Origin: Campylorhamphus procurvoides
Lineage: Eukaryota; Chordata; Aves; Passeriformes; Dendrocolaptidae
Direction of reading: 5' to 3'
Length of the DNA: 64,000 nt
Assembly (NCBI GenBank): GCA_013396655.1
Contig: WBMV01000298.1
Coordinates: 2,845,430-2,909,429, forward strand
The notes under the pieces are model-generated. The model was given only the letters and a program-made list of their open reading frames with translations, was not told where the DNA came from and searched no databases. The position numbers and the translations under genes were made by a program. Positions 37,101-49,334 of the stretch are shown piece by piece (the stretch's first letter is position 1; each line of letters starts with the position of its first letter).

Positions 37101-40100
37101 TCTGCATTGACCTAATAGTCAATAGTAGTTAATAGTAGCAGAGCGTGCTTCCATACTTGGAAATCAAAAAGGACATTTTTACCTCTGCAGTGTTTTGTTC
37201 CTCTCAGGTGGAGTTGAAGAGAGGTGTTGGTGCTCTGTCTGTAGTAGGAAAACATCCTTTATCTCTGCTGCATCGTTTCCTCCTTATCCCACCTGCACCC
37301 TCTTGGAGACATTTTAGTTCATTCTTCTCTTGAAGCTGCATTTAGGTTGTCCATGAAACTCTTCATTCTGGCTGTTGTAGTTGAGCAATGCTCCTGTTAA
37401 CCACAGGTGTAATTATTACCAGGGTGTAAGAGATGGGAGTAATCTGAGGCTTTTTCCCAATTGTGACTTTGGTGCCTGTTATCATCTAGAAGGTTTGATG
37501 TTCTCTGGCACTAGTTAGTTGAAACAGTAGCAACAGGGTCCTTGTCCTTTTTCTAGATTATTGTGGTTTTATCACAGTAATGTTGTCTGTGAGAAGAGGA
37601 ATTTTTTCAGTCCTTCAGAGTATTTTTGTTTGTCATAGGTAGCTGGTTTTGGGAATCAGTTGTTATTGAAACTAGTTATCTAAATATAATCTCTATCTTT
37701 GGGTAATTTTTTTTTCCAGAAGTACTTTGTGCTGGTTTTACTTTGCAGATGCGATCCATTCTATTTACATACAGATTCTGGAACATAATCTTCCAGGTTT
37801 TAAAAACTGCCTCTGTGCATAGACGTGGAGGAATTGAGCAGCTTCATCTCACTTCCAGAACTGTCATCAGCTTTGAAAGGTCAGAGAAATAATATTACAT
37901 ACTGGATTTCATCTATCATATTTTTTGAATCTGCCTTTTTACTTTATGGTGGCAGTAAAATGGTTAAGCAAATACAGAGACAAGAATTTACTTACTACCT
38001 AGCTGAATTTTCTCGTCTGGTGTTCAGGGGAAACTGAATGATTTCAAATACACCGTGCTCACTGCTTCCATGCCTGGTCTGTATTTTTGAAAATGCAGCT
38101 GATTACTTTACTGTCTGAAAAGGGAACTGTCTGACTAATTTTAAATTACAATGCTGTTGTTTTTGGGGGTTTTTTGTTTAGCTTTTTTTAAAAATCTGAA
38201 CCTCTAGAAACTACTCTTATTTCTTGACTCTACTGTAGGCAAAAGATGTCATATTCAAAAAACTGACTACAGGGAAGAGAAACTTAGAAGGAAAAATAAA
38301 AGCCAAAACAGTTGTGAGATTTTTATTTTTTAAAAAAATGTCTCATCAAATATAAATGCATTTTCAATTATAATGGTCAATCTTTGACCTCTTTTCAGTG
38401 GGAATAGCAAAACCTCAATCTACAATGAAGGAATTTCCTCTTTTGGAAAAACATGTATTCTATCTGGTTTTGGTTATTTAGAAATACTCCAGTCCTAACT
38501 TGGTTACTGTCTTTTCTGTCTTGTCTGAAAGAGCATAAAGCTCACAGAAGTCACCTGTTAAGAATTAAGGGATTTAATAAAATGCATTTTCTGAACTTAC
38601 TGATTTTGTTTATAACCAGGCTGTTTGTATTCTTATTTTCTTATATATTCTTTGAAAATGCAATGTGCGTCAACAAGTCACTCTGTCCGGCTTAAGACTC
38701 TAAGCAAAAATAGAGACTTTGATCAGGAAGTGTTTTCCCTGATTTTTCTCCATTTACATGCAATTAGCATGTTAATACCAGGGATATTAATGCTGGTCTT
38801 TATATTTAAACACTTAAGTACCATTTGTCTTTCCAGAGCTTTATGATCTTGACATTCTCCCCCAAAGAATTAGAAAATTAAGTATTCTGCTTTTAATAGA
38901 TGTAAGATGGAGGGATTTAAATCCTAAAAATGACATTGTAGAATGTTTCATTGTAATAATTCTTAACAAAAATATTAAAATATTATTTAGTTAAAGAATA
39001 AACAAGCAGGGTGGGGTTGTTTGGTTTTTTTTTTTTGGTTTTTCATGAGTTTTTTTGGTGAGGTACATATTTACATGTATATACAAAAAATCAACCTCAT
39101 ATTTCTTGGAACAGAGCAAGACAGATATAATTCTGGATAAGTATTAAAGAAATCCAGCCAGCCACTAAACAGTTTTATTCCTCATGGTTCTGGAAGAATT
39201 ACATTGAGGGTTTTTTTGAATAGCAGCATGCATTTTTATTTTTTTTCACCGTCTAAGATCAGATTGGTAGAAAAAAGAAATGAAGGGGTGTAGTAGAAAT
39301 AATATCTTATTTCTTAGAACATTTATTAGAATGAATTAATTTTACTTGCAGCGTTAATTCACAGTGGCTTGGCAGTGAGCACTGTTCTATCCACTGAAAA
39401 CAGATCAAAGAACTAGTTATAAACAAAGGTTAATGATAAGATGCTGGGGGAGCTAAATGGGGAAACAATGGTTAGAACAGTGTTGCCAGGAGTTGGTTGG
39501 TGTTAAGTTAGTTGACGTGTAGTTGTCATTAGTCTAAATCAAGAAGTAAACAGCATTTTAATTACATTTATGAACTAGCACAAAATTCAGAGCTGCTCTG
39601 ACAACAAATAATTAGAAGATGTAGCATGTATGGGGTCGCTGTGCATTGACTTAAATTTAGTCTAATGCAAAGGAAATGAGTAGTGGAAAAATTTTAGGAA
39701 AATAGCGCAGTAAACCCTGAAAAAGACTTAGAATTTGATACATCTTCTTTTCTTGCTGTGTGGCTTTTCTTGCAAGCTTTTACATTATTTTGGTTGGTGA
39801 AAAAAGTAGTTGGAGGAGTGACCAAAGCATTACATCATGGAAATTGCAGCTGCAACCGTGAGCCAGGAAATCTACAGGCAAATCCCCTTGCAGAGAGTGT
39901 ATAAAGACATGGCTGAACCAAACAGCTTGCAGAGGGAGGAAATGCTGTTCAGAATGCTCATGTGCTAGGAGAGTTAAGGCTTTCTGCCCTTCTACCTTCT
40001 TAAGGTGGTAGTTAGAATGAAATTTGCATCTGCTTTTTTTTTTTTTTTAATGTGAGTATGAAAGGACTAATTTCTGTCCCATCACAGCCAAGGTGTTGAG

Positions 40101-43100
40101 TTTCAGCTAGTAATAAGATCCTTCAGAGAATGAACAATCTATTTAATTTTATACCGACCTTCTACTGACTGTTGCTTCTCTTGTACTTGTGATCTCATTC
40201 TTCATGCTTTTTAATGTACTGCTTTGTAATAGCACAGTCCATTCATTATAGTACAAAATATTTGTCCAGAAGCTGGACATTGCAAGTTCAAACATGTATC
40301 TTTGGATACAGACATCAGTGGCTTCACTACTTTGAGTTACTGTACTCTCGTTACATCCTTTTTATATTTCAGGGTTTTGATTAGAAAAATTGAAGCTTTG
40401 TGGGTTTTTTTGTGGTCCATCTCTACCAGGTAATCCACCCTTAAGAACAACAACAAAAAAAGAAATTTACCTGTATGTTCTATCAAACGTTTCTTTAAAA
40501 CAGTTATCTGTTTTCAACTTAACAATTCTGTAATGGTGTTGGTATTGCAGATATTGCAGTATTGTCTTGATATGTCAAAACACTGGTTTCTGTATGTATA
40601 CTTATGTATACATCACAGCTGGTGAAATGTAAGAGCTGTATATACAAATAAGCTCAATGTTAATATTCCTTGGGGTTTTTTTAAATGCTCTCTATCATCT
40701 ATTAATATTCCTTTGTTTTTTCCAATTCACTCAAATTATTTTCTAGGTTATTCTTAAAAAGAGATGGGAAAAAAGCAAATTATATTTAAAAAAAAACCCC
40801 AAACTGAATGCTGATAGACAACTTTCCAGATTTATCATGTGGTTTGAAAGTTAAGCAGCTGTGACAGATCTTACAAAGCTTAATTTCAGCTTAATTTACA
40901 ATCTTATGGCCAATATGTAGTGCTAATTGAGATATGACGCAATGTGTGGTCACCTGAATCTAAAACTTGCTATTAGTTTAAATGTCAAAACCATATTTAG
41001 AAGTAGCCAGTAATTTTCTTTCCTTCTGTGCACCTCTATGAAAAAAAGTCGCTATTATCTGTGTCCTTATTTGCTTTTTTATTTTATGTCCTGTCTCTTG
41101 TAGGCATCCATACAGTATCAGGCACAGCAGGCCTATAGGGACTACTTTATGAGTATAATACAAGCATATGATGGAGTACAGCTGAGGAATTACTGAGGCT
41201 GGAGTGCTGCCCTTGTCAGTTGATTCAGTGTTTGTATTGGTCTTTCATTTTGCTCTGCAAAACTTGCAGGGTGGACGTTCCTGCCCCTGACTAGTTTACA
41301 ATGTAAGGCGCAGTATCCAGGGTGCATTTTAATGTGACTAGGGTGTCATGTGAAATACAGCGAGCCATTGAATTACATCATGTGGAAGAACGTGCCAAGG
41401 GGATGGGTTACTTAGGACATTTGGTTCCTTTGAAACCGGAGGTCCTTCAGTAGTTTGTCCCTAGGACAAAAGATGGGAAGGTTTCCTATGGAAGAGTTAG
41501 GGAAAAGGACTTTAGTTTTGGTGCTATCTGCATGAAAGTCCTGTGACTCCAGATAGTAGTGCAGACAGTCTCTGTTTGTGGCATGCCAGGTTCTTTGAGA
41601 ACTATGTTTGGTGCAAATCCATTCGTGTATAAATCTCTCTTTTCCCTAGGGAGAGGAGAAAGTACTGCAGAAATTAGTATGAAGAAGCACATCAGCTGGG
41701 ACTCATTGGAATGTCTAAGCAGAACTCAAAGAGGGCAAAATAAGTTTGTTTCTCTTTTAACAAATATACTGTAGCCATATCTGACACACTTTCTTTTCCT
41801 TGGTGTGTCTATTAGCTGAAATAGATAGAGTAGATGGAATCCCAGGCTGGCTGCAGCTGCCCCATGCCACTGCATTCTTGTCTGTTGTACTGGCTCCATT
41901 GTTTGTGCAGCTGTGCAGTAAACCGATTCTGCTCGAGCAGGGAAGATGATGTATTTATAATTTGTATATATCTTACAATATTTATGCATTTGTTTAAGCA
42001 GCAGGCTATTTTTCACCTGGATCAATTACCTTGCTCATGACAAGGCCTCCCATGCAGCTCTGCCAGCATACTGGGGAGCCAAGGCCCCAGGAGGATGAGC
42101 CTCCTAACGCCTGGACTTGTAGTGATTGTAGAGAGGAAGGAGCAGGTCTGAAATGGAAATGAGAGCATGTCAGGACCCCTTGCTGCTTATTCACACCACT
42201 GAAATTATTACTGTGCATGTCCCTCTGTGGAGAAAGTTGTGGCCTTCAGAATTGCCGTTGGATTTTCTAACCTGAGAGGGAATGCTGAGCTAATTAATTA
42301 GCTAACTTAATTGAAGTATGTGGTGTAATATATCACAGTAGTTAGTATACAGAGGTTGTGGTTGTGTAGAGTATTTTAATATAATTTTTTCCCCTGCGAT
42401 TAGCCTCATGAGTAGTTTCTTTTAATTTGTTGTCAAGCAATAGTATTGGCATTTAAAATCAGACTGCCCTGTCTATCAGAAATGTAGGAGGCTTCTCATC
42501 CATTACTGCTAAAGAGAATGGGGTAAATTACTGTGTGTTAACTGTGTAGGACTGCAGACTGAGAGTTTGCTCCTGGGCCATTACTGCAGGGCTACTGGTA
42601 TGTGACAGTGCTATCTTGGGACAATTTAGCCCTGTCTCAAGCTCTGTGATTCTTAAAAGTGGAGCAGGGTAAAAGCCGGACTGTGGAGTATCAGTCAGTT
42701 TCATTTAGTTTATGATGAGTTTTTTAGCTTGCCTTCCAAAGGAAATGAATCATGCTGTCTTTCTGTCCCTACCCCTGTAGATCTTAAGTCTCTGGACCAC
42801 TGTGAGAAGAAGATCATAAAATCTCAGAGAACTTGTATATAAATAGGTGCCTGGGTGACGAAGGGTGCTATTTGAGTTCTCTCTCAGGCAAAGGGTGCAA
42901 CACAAGTTTGTAAAACTTGAGAAAATTCTTATGGGAGAAACACGTATAATGAATTCAAGGCCTATAGAAAAGCTATACCTAGGGCATGTCTTGTATCCTG
43001 AGCTGAAGTTGTAGGAAACAAGACTTTTTTACTGGAAGTGAACATGGAACTTCTTGTTTTTGTTTCCTTTGTGACTTTTGACGCTCCCGGCATCAGACCA

Positions 43101-44512
43101 TCAAGCTGCAGCAACTCTTTAGTAAGCAAACCTTTCGGAAGGCTTTAAGAAAAGCAAACCCGAGACACTCTTGCGGGTGCCTGGTGAGGCTGCAGCAGCA
43201 CCGGCAGCAGTCAGGCTCCATTTTGGATGCCTGACTCTGTTGCTATTCTGAGTTGCTCTTCGCTGTGCGATGCTGCTTAACTTCCTGCTGTTTTCAAGCT
43301 ACTAAGATGATCAGTTCCCTGTGTTTCTTAAAGCAGCTGCCCTAGTGGCAAGTTTCCTCGCTGTTGGGAGAGCACATACTAACAAAGCCACATTTTATTC
43401 CCTGTTGGAGGGATGTCTTTCTCTAAGTACGATAAAGCCCAGTGTCCGGAGAAGGCAGTGATCAGTTGCTGCAAAGTAGCTGGCCTTTTTCTCTGCTCCA
43501 AACTATAACTGTGTACCTCTGAGACGTTCCCTGTCAAAATCCGTGAGGAAGTTTAGGTTAAGACTGAAATGGAGAGACACGGGAAAAGATAACTAGCCTG
43601 CCTCCTTACCAATGGAAAAACAAAATAGCAGCCAAATTGCGTTCTCTGCTGCCTGTTAAATGCCCTTTTGAAACACGTGCTGTTCTCGTAGTTCTCCTCC
43701 AAGTGCTGCTGCTTGCTCCTTATCCATGAGTCGCTTGCTCCTACGTGCAAACCCTGTCATTTGCAAAATGTGAAGTAATACACCTTGCATTGTAAACAAA
43801 AGACAGAAGCTTGATTTCACCTGCTTCCCTTCTGTAATTTAACTAACCTTTCTCTAGTACCTCTGGAAGACTCATTTGAAAGTGTTCAGGTTGATTCTTT
43901 GTTCTTCAGAAGAAACATGTTTGTCCCTAGTTTTCCTGTCAGTGTGTCAGTCTTCTAATTTTTGCTCTTCTGATGGAGGAGGTGAGGTATGAGGGAAAGA
44001 TACTTTCAAAACTTCCAGCTCAGTGAGGCTGAAACAAAAAAGGAGTGAGGTAAAGAAATCATTCCTTTCAGTGTTGCCTGCTTTTTTGGTTCATCTCATC
44101 ATATCTCATAACTGGTTAAGCTTGTGTTTGGGAAGAAATGTGTTAAATTTCTTGGGGATTTCAAAAACCCTTGTAGAGCCTCAGATTTCCAGTTGTGCTA
44201 CCAACAGGTGATAACATGGAACTCATGCTGGAGCCTGTGGGTGCTTTAGTTAATTGGCTAGAGGGCGCACTGAGGGATGGTGTGTGATGGGATATGATAT
44301 GTATGTACCTAGTGTTCAGTCCTCAGGTTCTTGCTTGGAAAATCTAGACTGGTTTTGGTACAATGCTACTTGTAAATACTAATACAAATTTGTCAGGCTT
44401 CTTTAAGTTGTTGTAATATATAGAAAGAACAGTCTCCACCGTAATCTTTTTTACTGTTTTCTGCATGCTTTTAAGTCTGTAATAAAAACACTGACTTAAT
44501 GTTTTCTTTCAG
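31200..44512 (+). other. HMGN3: Inferred HMGN3 intron 1
   Basis: The stretch between the CpG island and the first visible coding exon holds no open frame with a recognisable domain. If exon 1 is in or near the gap, this is a first intron of about 13.5 kb; long first introns are usual for this gene. It contains several GGG(G)-T6-7 tracts (38165, 39208, 40402, 40672) and a CpG-enriched patch at 43060-43750, but no CR1 copy clear enough to call. Confidence 0.6.
43060..43750. promoter_or_regulatory. CpG-enriched patch upstream of exon 2, possible regulatory element
   Basis: By eye there are about 19 CpG dinucleotides in 690 bases, far more than in the surrounding intron, where CpG is rare. The patch includes a CAGCAGCACCGGCAGCAG segment near 43194 and CACGTG at about 43675. 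It lies about 0.8 kb upstream of exon 2. It could be an enhancer, a weak alternative promoter or an old GC-rich insertion; the sequence alone does not decide. Confidence 0.3.
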
Positions 44513-44563
44513 TCTCCAGAGGGTGCTGAAGGCAAGGATGCAGCAAAAGTAACTAAACAAGAG
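44513..44563 (+). CDS. HMGN3: HMGN3 exon 2 (17 codons)
   Basis: Encodes SPEGAEGKDAAKVTKQE, the segment after the first five residues in HMGN proteins, just before the nucleosome-binding domain. A pyrimidine tract and AG (GTTTTCTTTCAG) precede it. It ends in GAG followed by GCAAGT, a GC donor in perfect AG|GCAAGT context. The next bases form a TA microsatellite. The exon is exactly 51 bases and phase 0 at both ends. Ala-Glu-Gly in place of human Asn-Thr-Glu-Gly (from memory) is normal divergence. Confidence 0.95.
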
Positions 44564-44569
44564 GCAAGT
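44564..44569 (+). promoter_or_regulatory. HMGN3: Non-canonical GC splice donor of HMGN3 intron 2
   Basis: The intron starts GCAAGT, not GTAAGT. Apart from the C it is a full match to the U1 consensus with upstream AG, which is typical of functional GC-AG introns. No GT close by would keep the frame and the conserved KQE|PTRRSARLSA junction. Confidence 0.85.
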
Positions 44570-44586
44570 ATATATATATATATTAT
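44569..44586 (+). repeat. TA microsatellite abutting the exon 2 donor
   Basis: An uninterrupted run of TA dinucleotides begins inside the donor hexamer and runs to about 44583, then TTATAG. Its length may vary between individuals. Confidence 0.85.
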
Positions 44587-45420
44587 AGTTTATTTTGGCA
44601 TGGAATTATTTAGCTGGACTCGTGCAGTCTTGCAGTCTGCATTTCTTTGGTACTTTTATTGAGGTGTTTTCAGTGGGAATAATGACAGTAAGCCACATTT
44701 ATACCCTATCTGTCATAGTTTGGTTTTGGCGCATTGAGTATTTATACAACTTATTAGTGCACCAAATAAATTTCAGAAACCTTTGTGGCTTTGATGGACA
44801 AGCTCTGGTGGATCTTGTGGCAGTAGTGTAGGCGGTTGCTGCCTGGAACTGTCTTCAGTGTGCTGGCAGAAGAGGGCTAATGCACACACCTAACTCAGTC
44901 TATTTGAAAACTAAGCTTAAGTGACTGGTGGAGGAGTGTCTTAAGGTACCAGACTCCAAACTGGAGCAGCTGACACATTTGTGTGGTTTCTTTGACTGAA
45001 TTTGTTTTAAGGGCACGGTAAATTTTGTCAGAGGAGGCAAGGGGATGAGTGGTGATACCTTGATGTCTGCGTAAGGTTTGCTAGTTTGTGTGTCACAGCC
45101 TGTAATGTGAATTTAAAAGACAGGTAGAGAATTATGAGGATTTTTCTTAACGTTGCCATCTTTGAAAAGACCTTGAAAAGAATGGCTGAATATTCAAATG
45201 AATTAACAATTGCTCTTGTAAATCTCAAGTAAATCTTGAAGCATATTTGAACAGGAAAATAGCAAGTGAACTATTGGCATGCCCTATAGTTTACTTGCAT
45301 GTAAGGAACATTTTTTTTAAGGCTCCACAAGCAGGTTCTTAAAGAAACTAAGCTACCATGGATTAAATGAAAGATCTTCCCAAGAATTTGTAACATAATC
45401 TTATGAGAAGAGGATAGAGA
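44587..45420 (+). other. HMGN3: HMGN3 intron 2, first part
   Basis: AT-rich intron sequence without a recognised element. A 78-codon open frame starting at 44595 has no known domain and no exon context. Confidence 0.6.
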
Positions 45421-46430
45421 GGTAGTAGTTAATTTTCATAATGGAGGAGATTTATCAGTGGAATATTGGAAGGATTTGTGTTTGGACTTGTGCTGCTGAA
45501 TATACTCATTAATGATCTCTAGGAGAAGAGGTACTAGGGAAATGACAAAGTTTGCAAAAAAATATCAGGGTAGTCAGAAGTGAGAGAGGCTGAGAAGGCT
45601 GTTATGTCACAGGTAAATAACTAAGTGATAAAATACCAAGAGAAATTCAATATGAAGAAATGCAAATTAATACATGAATGGGGAGGGGAGGGAAAGACTT
45701 AGTGGTGGTCACCAAATCAGCTGTTAATCAGAGGAGAGATTGTAAAATCACAATGAGTAGTTACTAGAAAATGTCAGTAGTTCTAAATAGAAAAATAATT
45801 AGAACATAGGGAAAAATACTAGAGGACAGAATAAGCATCAGCGTTGCACAAAATTAATGTGTTGCATTCTCAGATGTCGGACTACTAAGTGAAGTTCTCC
45901 TGAGAGAGGCCATGATAAAAATAAAGGGATACTGAGTACAGCGGGACGAACAGAGGATGCAGAGCAGCTTTAAAAAAAAGGCAAACAACCAAAACTAAAA
46001 AACCAAACAGCACAGTTTTTCTAGGATTCTTAATATTTTATGTAATGGAGTTGTGATAAAATAATTAGCAACACAGAAAAAGGCAATGAAACCTGTAAAC
46101 AAGAAGAATCTAATGAAAATAAGGGGCAAGAAGTTTAAAGGAAAGGAAAACAGAGGGGTAAGGTTTTACTTATTCTTTTCCACCCAGTGCACAATCCCAT
46201 TATGGAACTCACTGCTACAGGATGTTATGCAAACTGAAAGTGTAAATGAGGTTATTAGACAGATTTGTGGAGAAAATAACCCTTAGGGACTATTTAAACA
46301 CATGATGTGTATATGATATCCAGGTTGGAAAGTTGGCAACTTCAGATTGCCAAAAGCTGGTGCAGTAGGAGAGTGCAAAGTGTTGTTCTGCCTGCTCCTT
46401 TTCGTAGACTTTTTCTGTAGATATTTGCTA
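45420..46430 (+). mobile_element. Old CR1-type LINE in HMGN3 intron 2
   Basis: This is a + strand decayed copy covering the second half of ORF2 and the 3' UTR. GGATTTGTGTTTGGACTTGTGCTGCTGAATATACTCATTAATGATCT (about 45470-45515) corresponds to the peptide G--LGP-LLNI-INDL. AAGAGAAATTCAATATGAAGAAATGCAAATTAATAC (about 45639-45674) corresponds to K-KFN--KC. CCACCCAGTGCACAATCCCATTATGGAACTCACTGCTACAGGATGTTATG (about 46181-46230) corresponds to the end of the protein, and TTGCCAAAAGCTGGTGCAGTAGGAGAG (about 46347-46373) to the 3' UTR. No frame is intact. The 66-codon frame at 46086-46286 is a relic of the C-terminal region. Limits are approximate. Confidence 0.8.
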
Positions 46431-47958
46431 GTGGGCCAGTGTCAACAAACTCTTGGGTGAGTTGCTACTTTCTGCATTAGTACAGCTGTTTGAAGGGGGA
46501 CAAAGGTTCCCAGAGACCATTAAAATGTGACCTTTGCTGACTTGGCTCTAGTTCCCTCCTTACAATCAGATAACACAAAATAGATACAAACTCCAAAAGA
46601 GAATTTAAATTGCTTAGCTGCCAGGCTTTTTTAAGAACTTATGGTTTATGCTGACTTTCTTATGGCAAGCAAGCCTGCTATGAAACTAGACATGGAACAG
46701 GAACAGTTGGGAGATATGGGAGAGAATTATAATTGATCTAAACCAACATATTATCCTTTAAAAAGCAGATGCTAACAAAGCATTTCAGTTCCTAAAAGCT
46801 GAGAGATAGAAATCATTGGTTAAAAAAGCAGATTTGTAAAAGATGATGCCTCACATTAGGAGTTCTTTGATTACCTGACCAACTGAATTGCTTTGTTTAA
46901 CCTGTTGTAAAATAATGCTAGGCTGCTTAACTACCAGCTGATATTCTAAATTGCCAAGAAAAGAGAGGTTTGCCTTTTGATTGTTAATGATGCATAAATA
47001 TTTCGTAGCTGGAAATATCTTTAGGTATTTTTTGACACGACTTCTGTTTTATTGGATGTGGATTTGAACTATTCACTACTGCTTTCACTAAGAATACTTA
47101 AATGGCTCCAATGAATACAAATTACTGCATTCTTCAGATATTAACAACAGCTTTTTCCTGTTGCAGGGTGTGTGGAGCTGTGTTTGTCCAGCTCAACCTG
47201 AATGCTTAATATGTAATTAAGGAGATATTTTTGGTTAATTTTTTTAAGCTGTGTTATGTTAGATATTTGTTGCAGTTGAGTTGGCCCTTGATTTTTGGCT
47301 ACAGGTGTGATCCCAGTTTTATGACATAGACCAAACTTTAACTCAGTTTAATAACCAAGCTGGAGAGAAGCAGAATATCTGGCTTGATTCTTTCCTATTC
47401 AGAATGTGCTTAAATAGAGGAAATAACATCCTGCAACTGTCTTTATGCATCTGGTCTCAGACTGTGTGTAGGGAAATTTTAGCGCTCTGATAACCTCTAG
47501 AGGAGGACATTAAGTTTATTCAGCTGTTATTCAGAAGGTATTTGTACCTGCTATTGCAAGTAATATCTGCTAGATTCTAGGAACATAATTCTAAGTATGT
47601 GTGTGAAGAAGGTTTGGAGTCCTGTGCAGAGGTAGTCAAGCTATTTGTGAACTTTTCATAGAGGAACTCAGAAGTACTTGTAAAAGGACGTGTATGTGCA
47701 GTATTTGACTGTAAGGAGATTTAGATGTTATAGTTTCTGAACGACTTTTATTTCTAATTTTCACATCACTTTGTCCATTTAAAATTTTGAGTGGCTGAAG
47801 TGAGGAAACTGCTAATTCTGCTTGGCAATCAACACATATTTTGGTAGAGGCACATTTTATGCTGTCCCCCATGAAATGACTGATACTATGTTGCTTTGGA
47901 TACTTTTTGCTGTAAGCCTATAAAAATGCTTTATCTTTTTTTCCCCCCCACCCTGTAG
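46431..47958 (+). other. HMGN3: HMGN3 intron 2, last part
   Basis: No separate feature recognised. The intron ends in a long pyrimidine tract (TTTTTCCCCCCCACCCTGTAG), a strong acceptor before exon 3. Confidence 0.7.
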
Positions 47959-47988
47959 CCCACAAGGCGATCAGCAAGACTGTCGGCT
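47959..47988 (+). CDS. HMGN3: HMGN3 exon 3, nucleosome-binding core (10 codons)
   Basis: Encodes PTRRSARLSA. RRSARLSA is the invariant octapeptide of all HMGN proteins; its arginines and serines contact the acidic patch on histones H2A/H2B, and the serines are mitotic phosphorylation sites in the family (established knowledge). All eight residues are present. The exon is only 30 bases, phase 0, between CTGTAG and GTAAGT; it was too short to show up as an open frame and was found by its motif. Confidence 0.97.
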
Positions 47989-48655
47989 GTAAGTATGTAT
48001 AGCACCTCTTGGTGTATTCTTTTCTAGGCACATATGGTTTCTCAGACCAAACAGGTTTGTTACATTTTCCTTGCTCCAATTTTTATTCTTGCTGAGGGGT
48101 GTTTAAGAACTTGTAGCACTGAAGTTATCTGTGTTTTCTTGGTTTCAGGTTTTCAGGTTTCAGGTTATTCTGACTAAAGATGTATTTCCCTACCTCAGTG
48201 CATCACACTGTCTGTTAAGTGCAGTATTGACTTTATATCATTTTGCAGGCTGGTGTTAGTGGTGGAAACGCAGCGACTTCTCTGGGAAGGAGAAAGTTGT
48301 GTTTCAAGGATTCCATTTGATGTCACTGCTAGTATTTGGTTTTAGTTCCTCTTCTCTGTTAGAACATAGATGATGTTTTGGGTGGGGTTTTTTAATAGTT
48401 ACTACTAATCTCCATGTTTTATTCTTAGAATGACCCCCAAATTACTTTCATTTCTAGATGAGCGAGCTAATGCAAACAGGTGTGTATAGAGATGAGGTGG
48501 ATTTGTGCATAAAATCTTTTCAGGCTTTTTCTGGATGCCTACTACTGAGCAGGAAGTAAAGGAAGGTGTGGGGTGGGGACAAGCGGGGTGTGGAAGTGGC
48601 TGACTGGCATCTGGTAATGTGTCTAACATGTTGTGCAACTAAAAATGTTTTATAG
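47989..48655 (+). other. HMGN3: HMGN3 intron 3
   Basis: A 667-base GT-AG intron (GTAAGT...TTTATAG). It contains a short direct repeat of GGTTTCAGGTTTTCAGGTTTCAGG around 48141-48165 but nothing else of note. Confidence 0.85.
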
Positions 48656-48703
48656 AAACCTGCTCCACCAAAACCTGAACCCAAACCAAGGAAAACAACA
48701 AAG
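48656..48703 (+). CDS. HMGN3: HMGN3 exon 4 (16 codons)
   Basis: Encodes KPAPPKPEPKPRKTTK, the proline- and lysine-rich second half of the nucleosome-binding domain; the KPEPKPRK part also belongs to the bipartite nuclear localisation signal of the family. Human HMGN3 has one residue more near the end of this exon (KTSAK, from memory). The exon is flanked by TTTTATAG and GTAAAT, phase 0. Confidence 0.96.
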
Positions 48704-49334
48704 GTAAATACTCTTTCTTTTTAGTTACCATCATTGTAGCCAATAGTAAGCAAGTATGCTCCTTCTCTGCGTTGCAAACAGTTCAGTTTCCAGCGTTTTT
48801 TTGAGGCATGGGCTCCCCTGCCCTCTCTGCAGCTCCCTGCTCCCCCCGGAAAAAACCCCATAGATTAGATCATTCTTTTTCTTTTTGTTCCACCCCTTCC
48901 TGGCCTCATTATTGGCCCAAAGAAAGTCTTGCCTGTTTAATATGCAGACCATGTTAGTTTGTAGTGAATGGCTAGTTTAGGAAGATTTTTTTACCTTTCC
49001 TGAAAAGTACAGGTTTAGTTGAGTAAGCTCTACCTGAGACCCAGCAATTTCTGCAAAAGAATTTGAGATTACTCAGTGCTGTCCTGTTTCCTTGTTTAGA
49101 GGGGCAGTACTTCATTTTGTAGTGAGAAACTCTTATCTGTTCTTGAAGCCTGGCTGTTATTGAGAAAGCACAATTATAATTAAAGGTGAAATTAAATTTA
49201 TTTAAATTGAATGGTTTGGGTTTTCTGGGCCAGTTACAGTCAAATGAAAATCCTGTTAGTGTTTGAAATACCTTTTCAGGATTTCTGCATATAAATCATG
49301 TAGTTCAGAAACTGTAGATTCATTTGTGCCTAAG
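48704..49334 (+). other. HMGN3: HMGN3 intron 4, part before the LTR
   Basis: Donor GTAAAT, then AT-rich sequence without recognised elements. It ends with the 5-bp target site CTAAG (49330-49334) of the LTR insertion. Confidence 0.8.
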
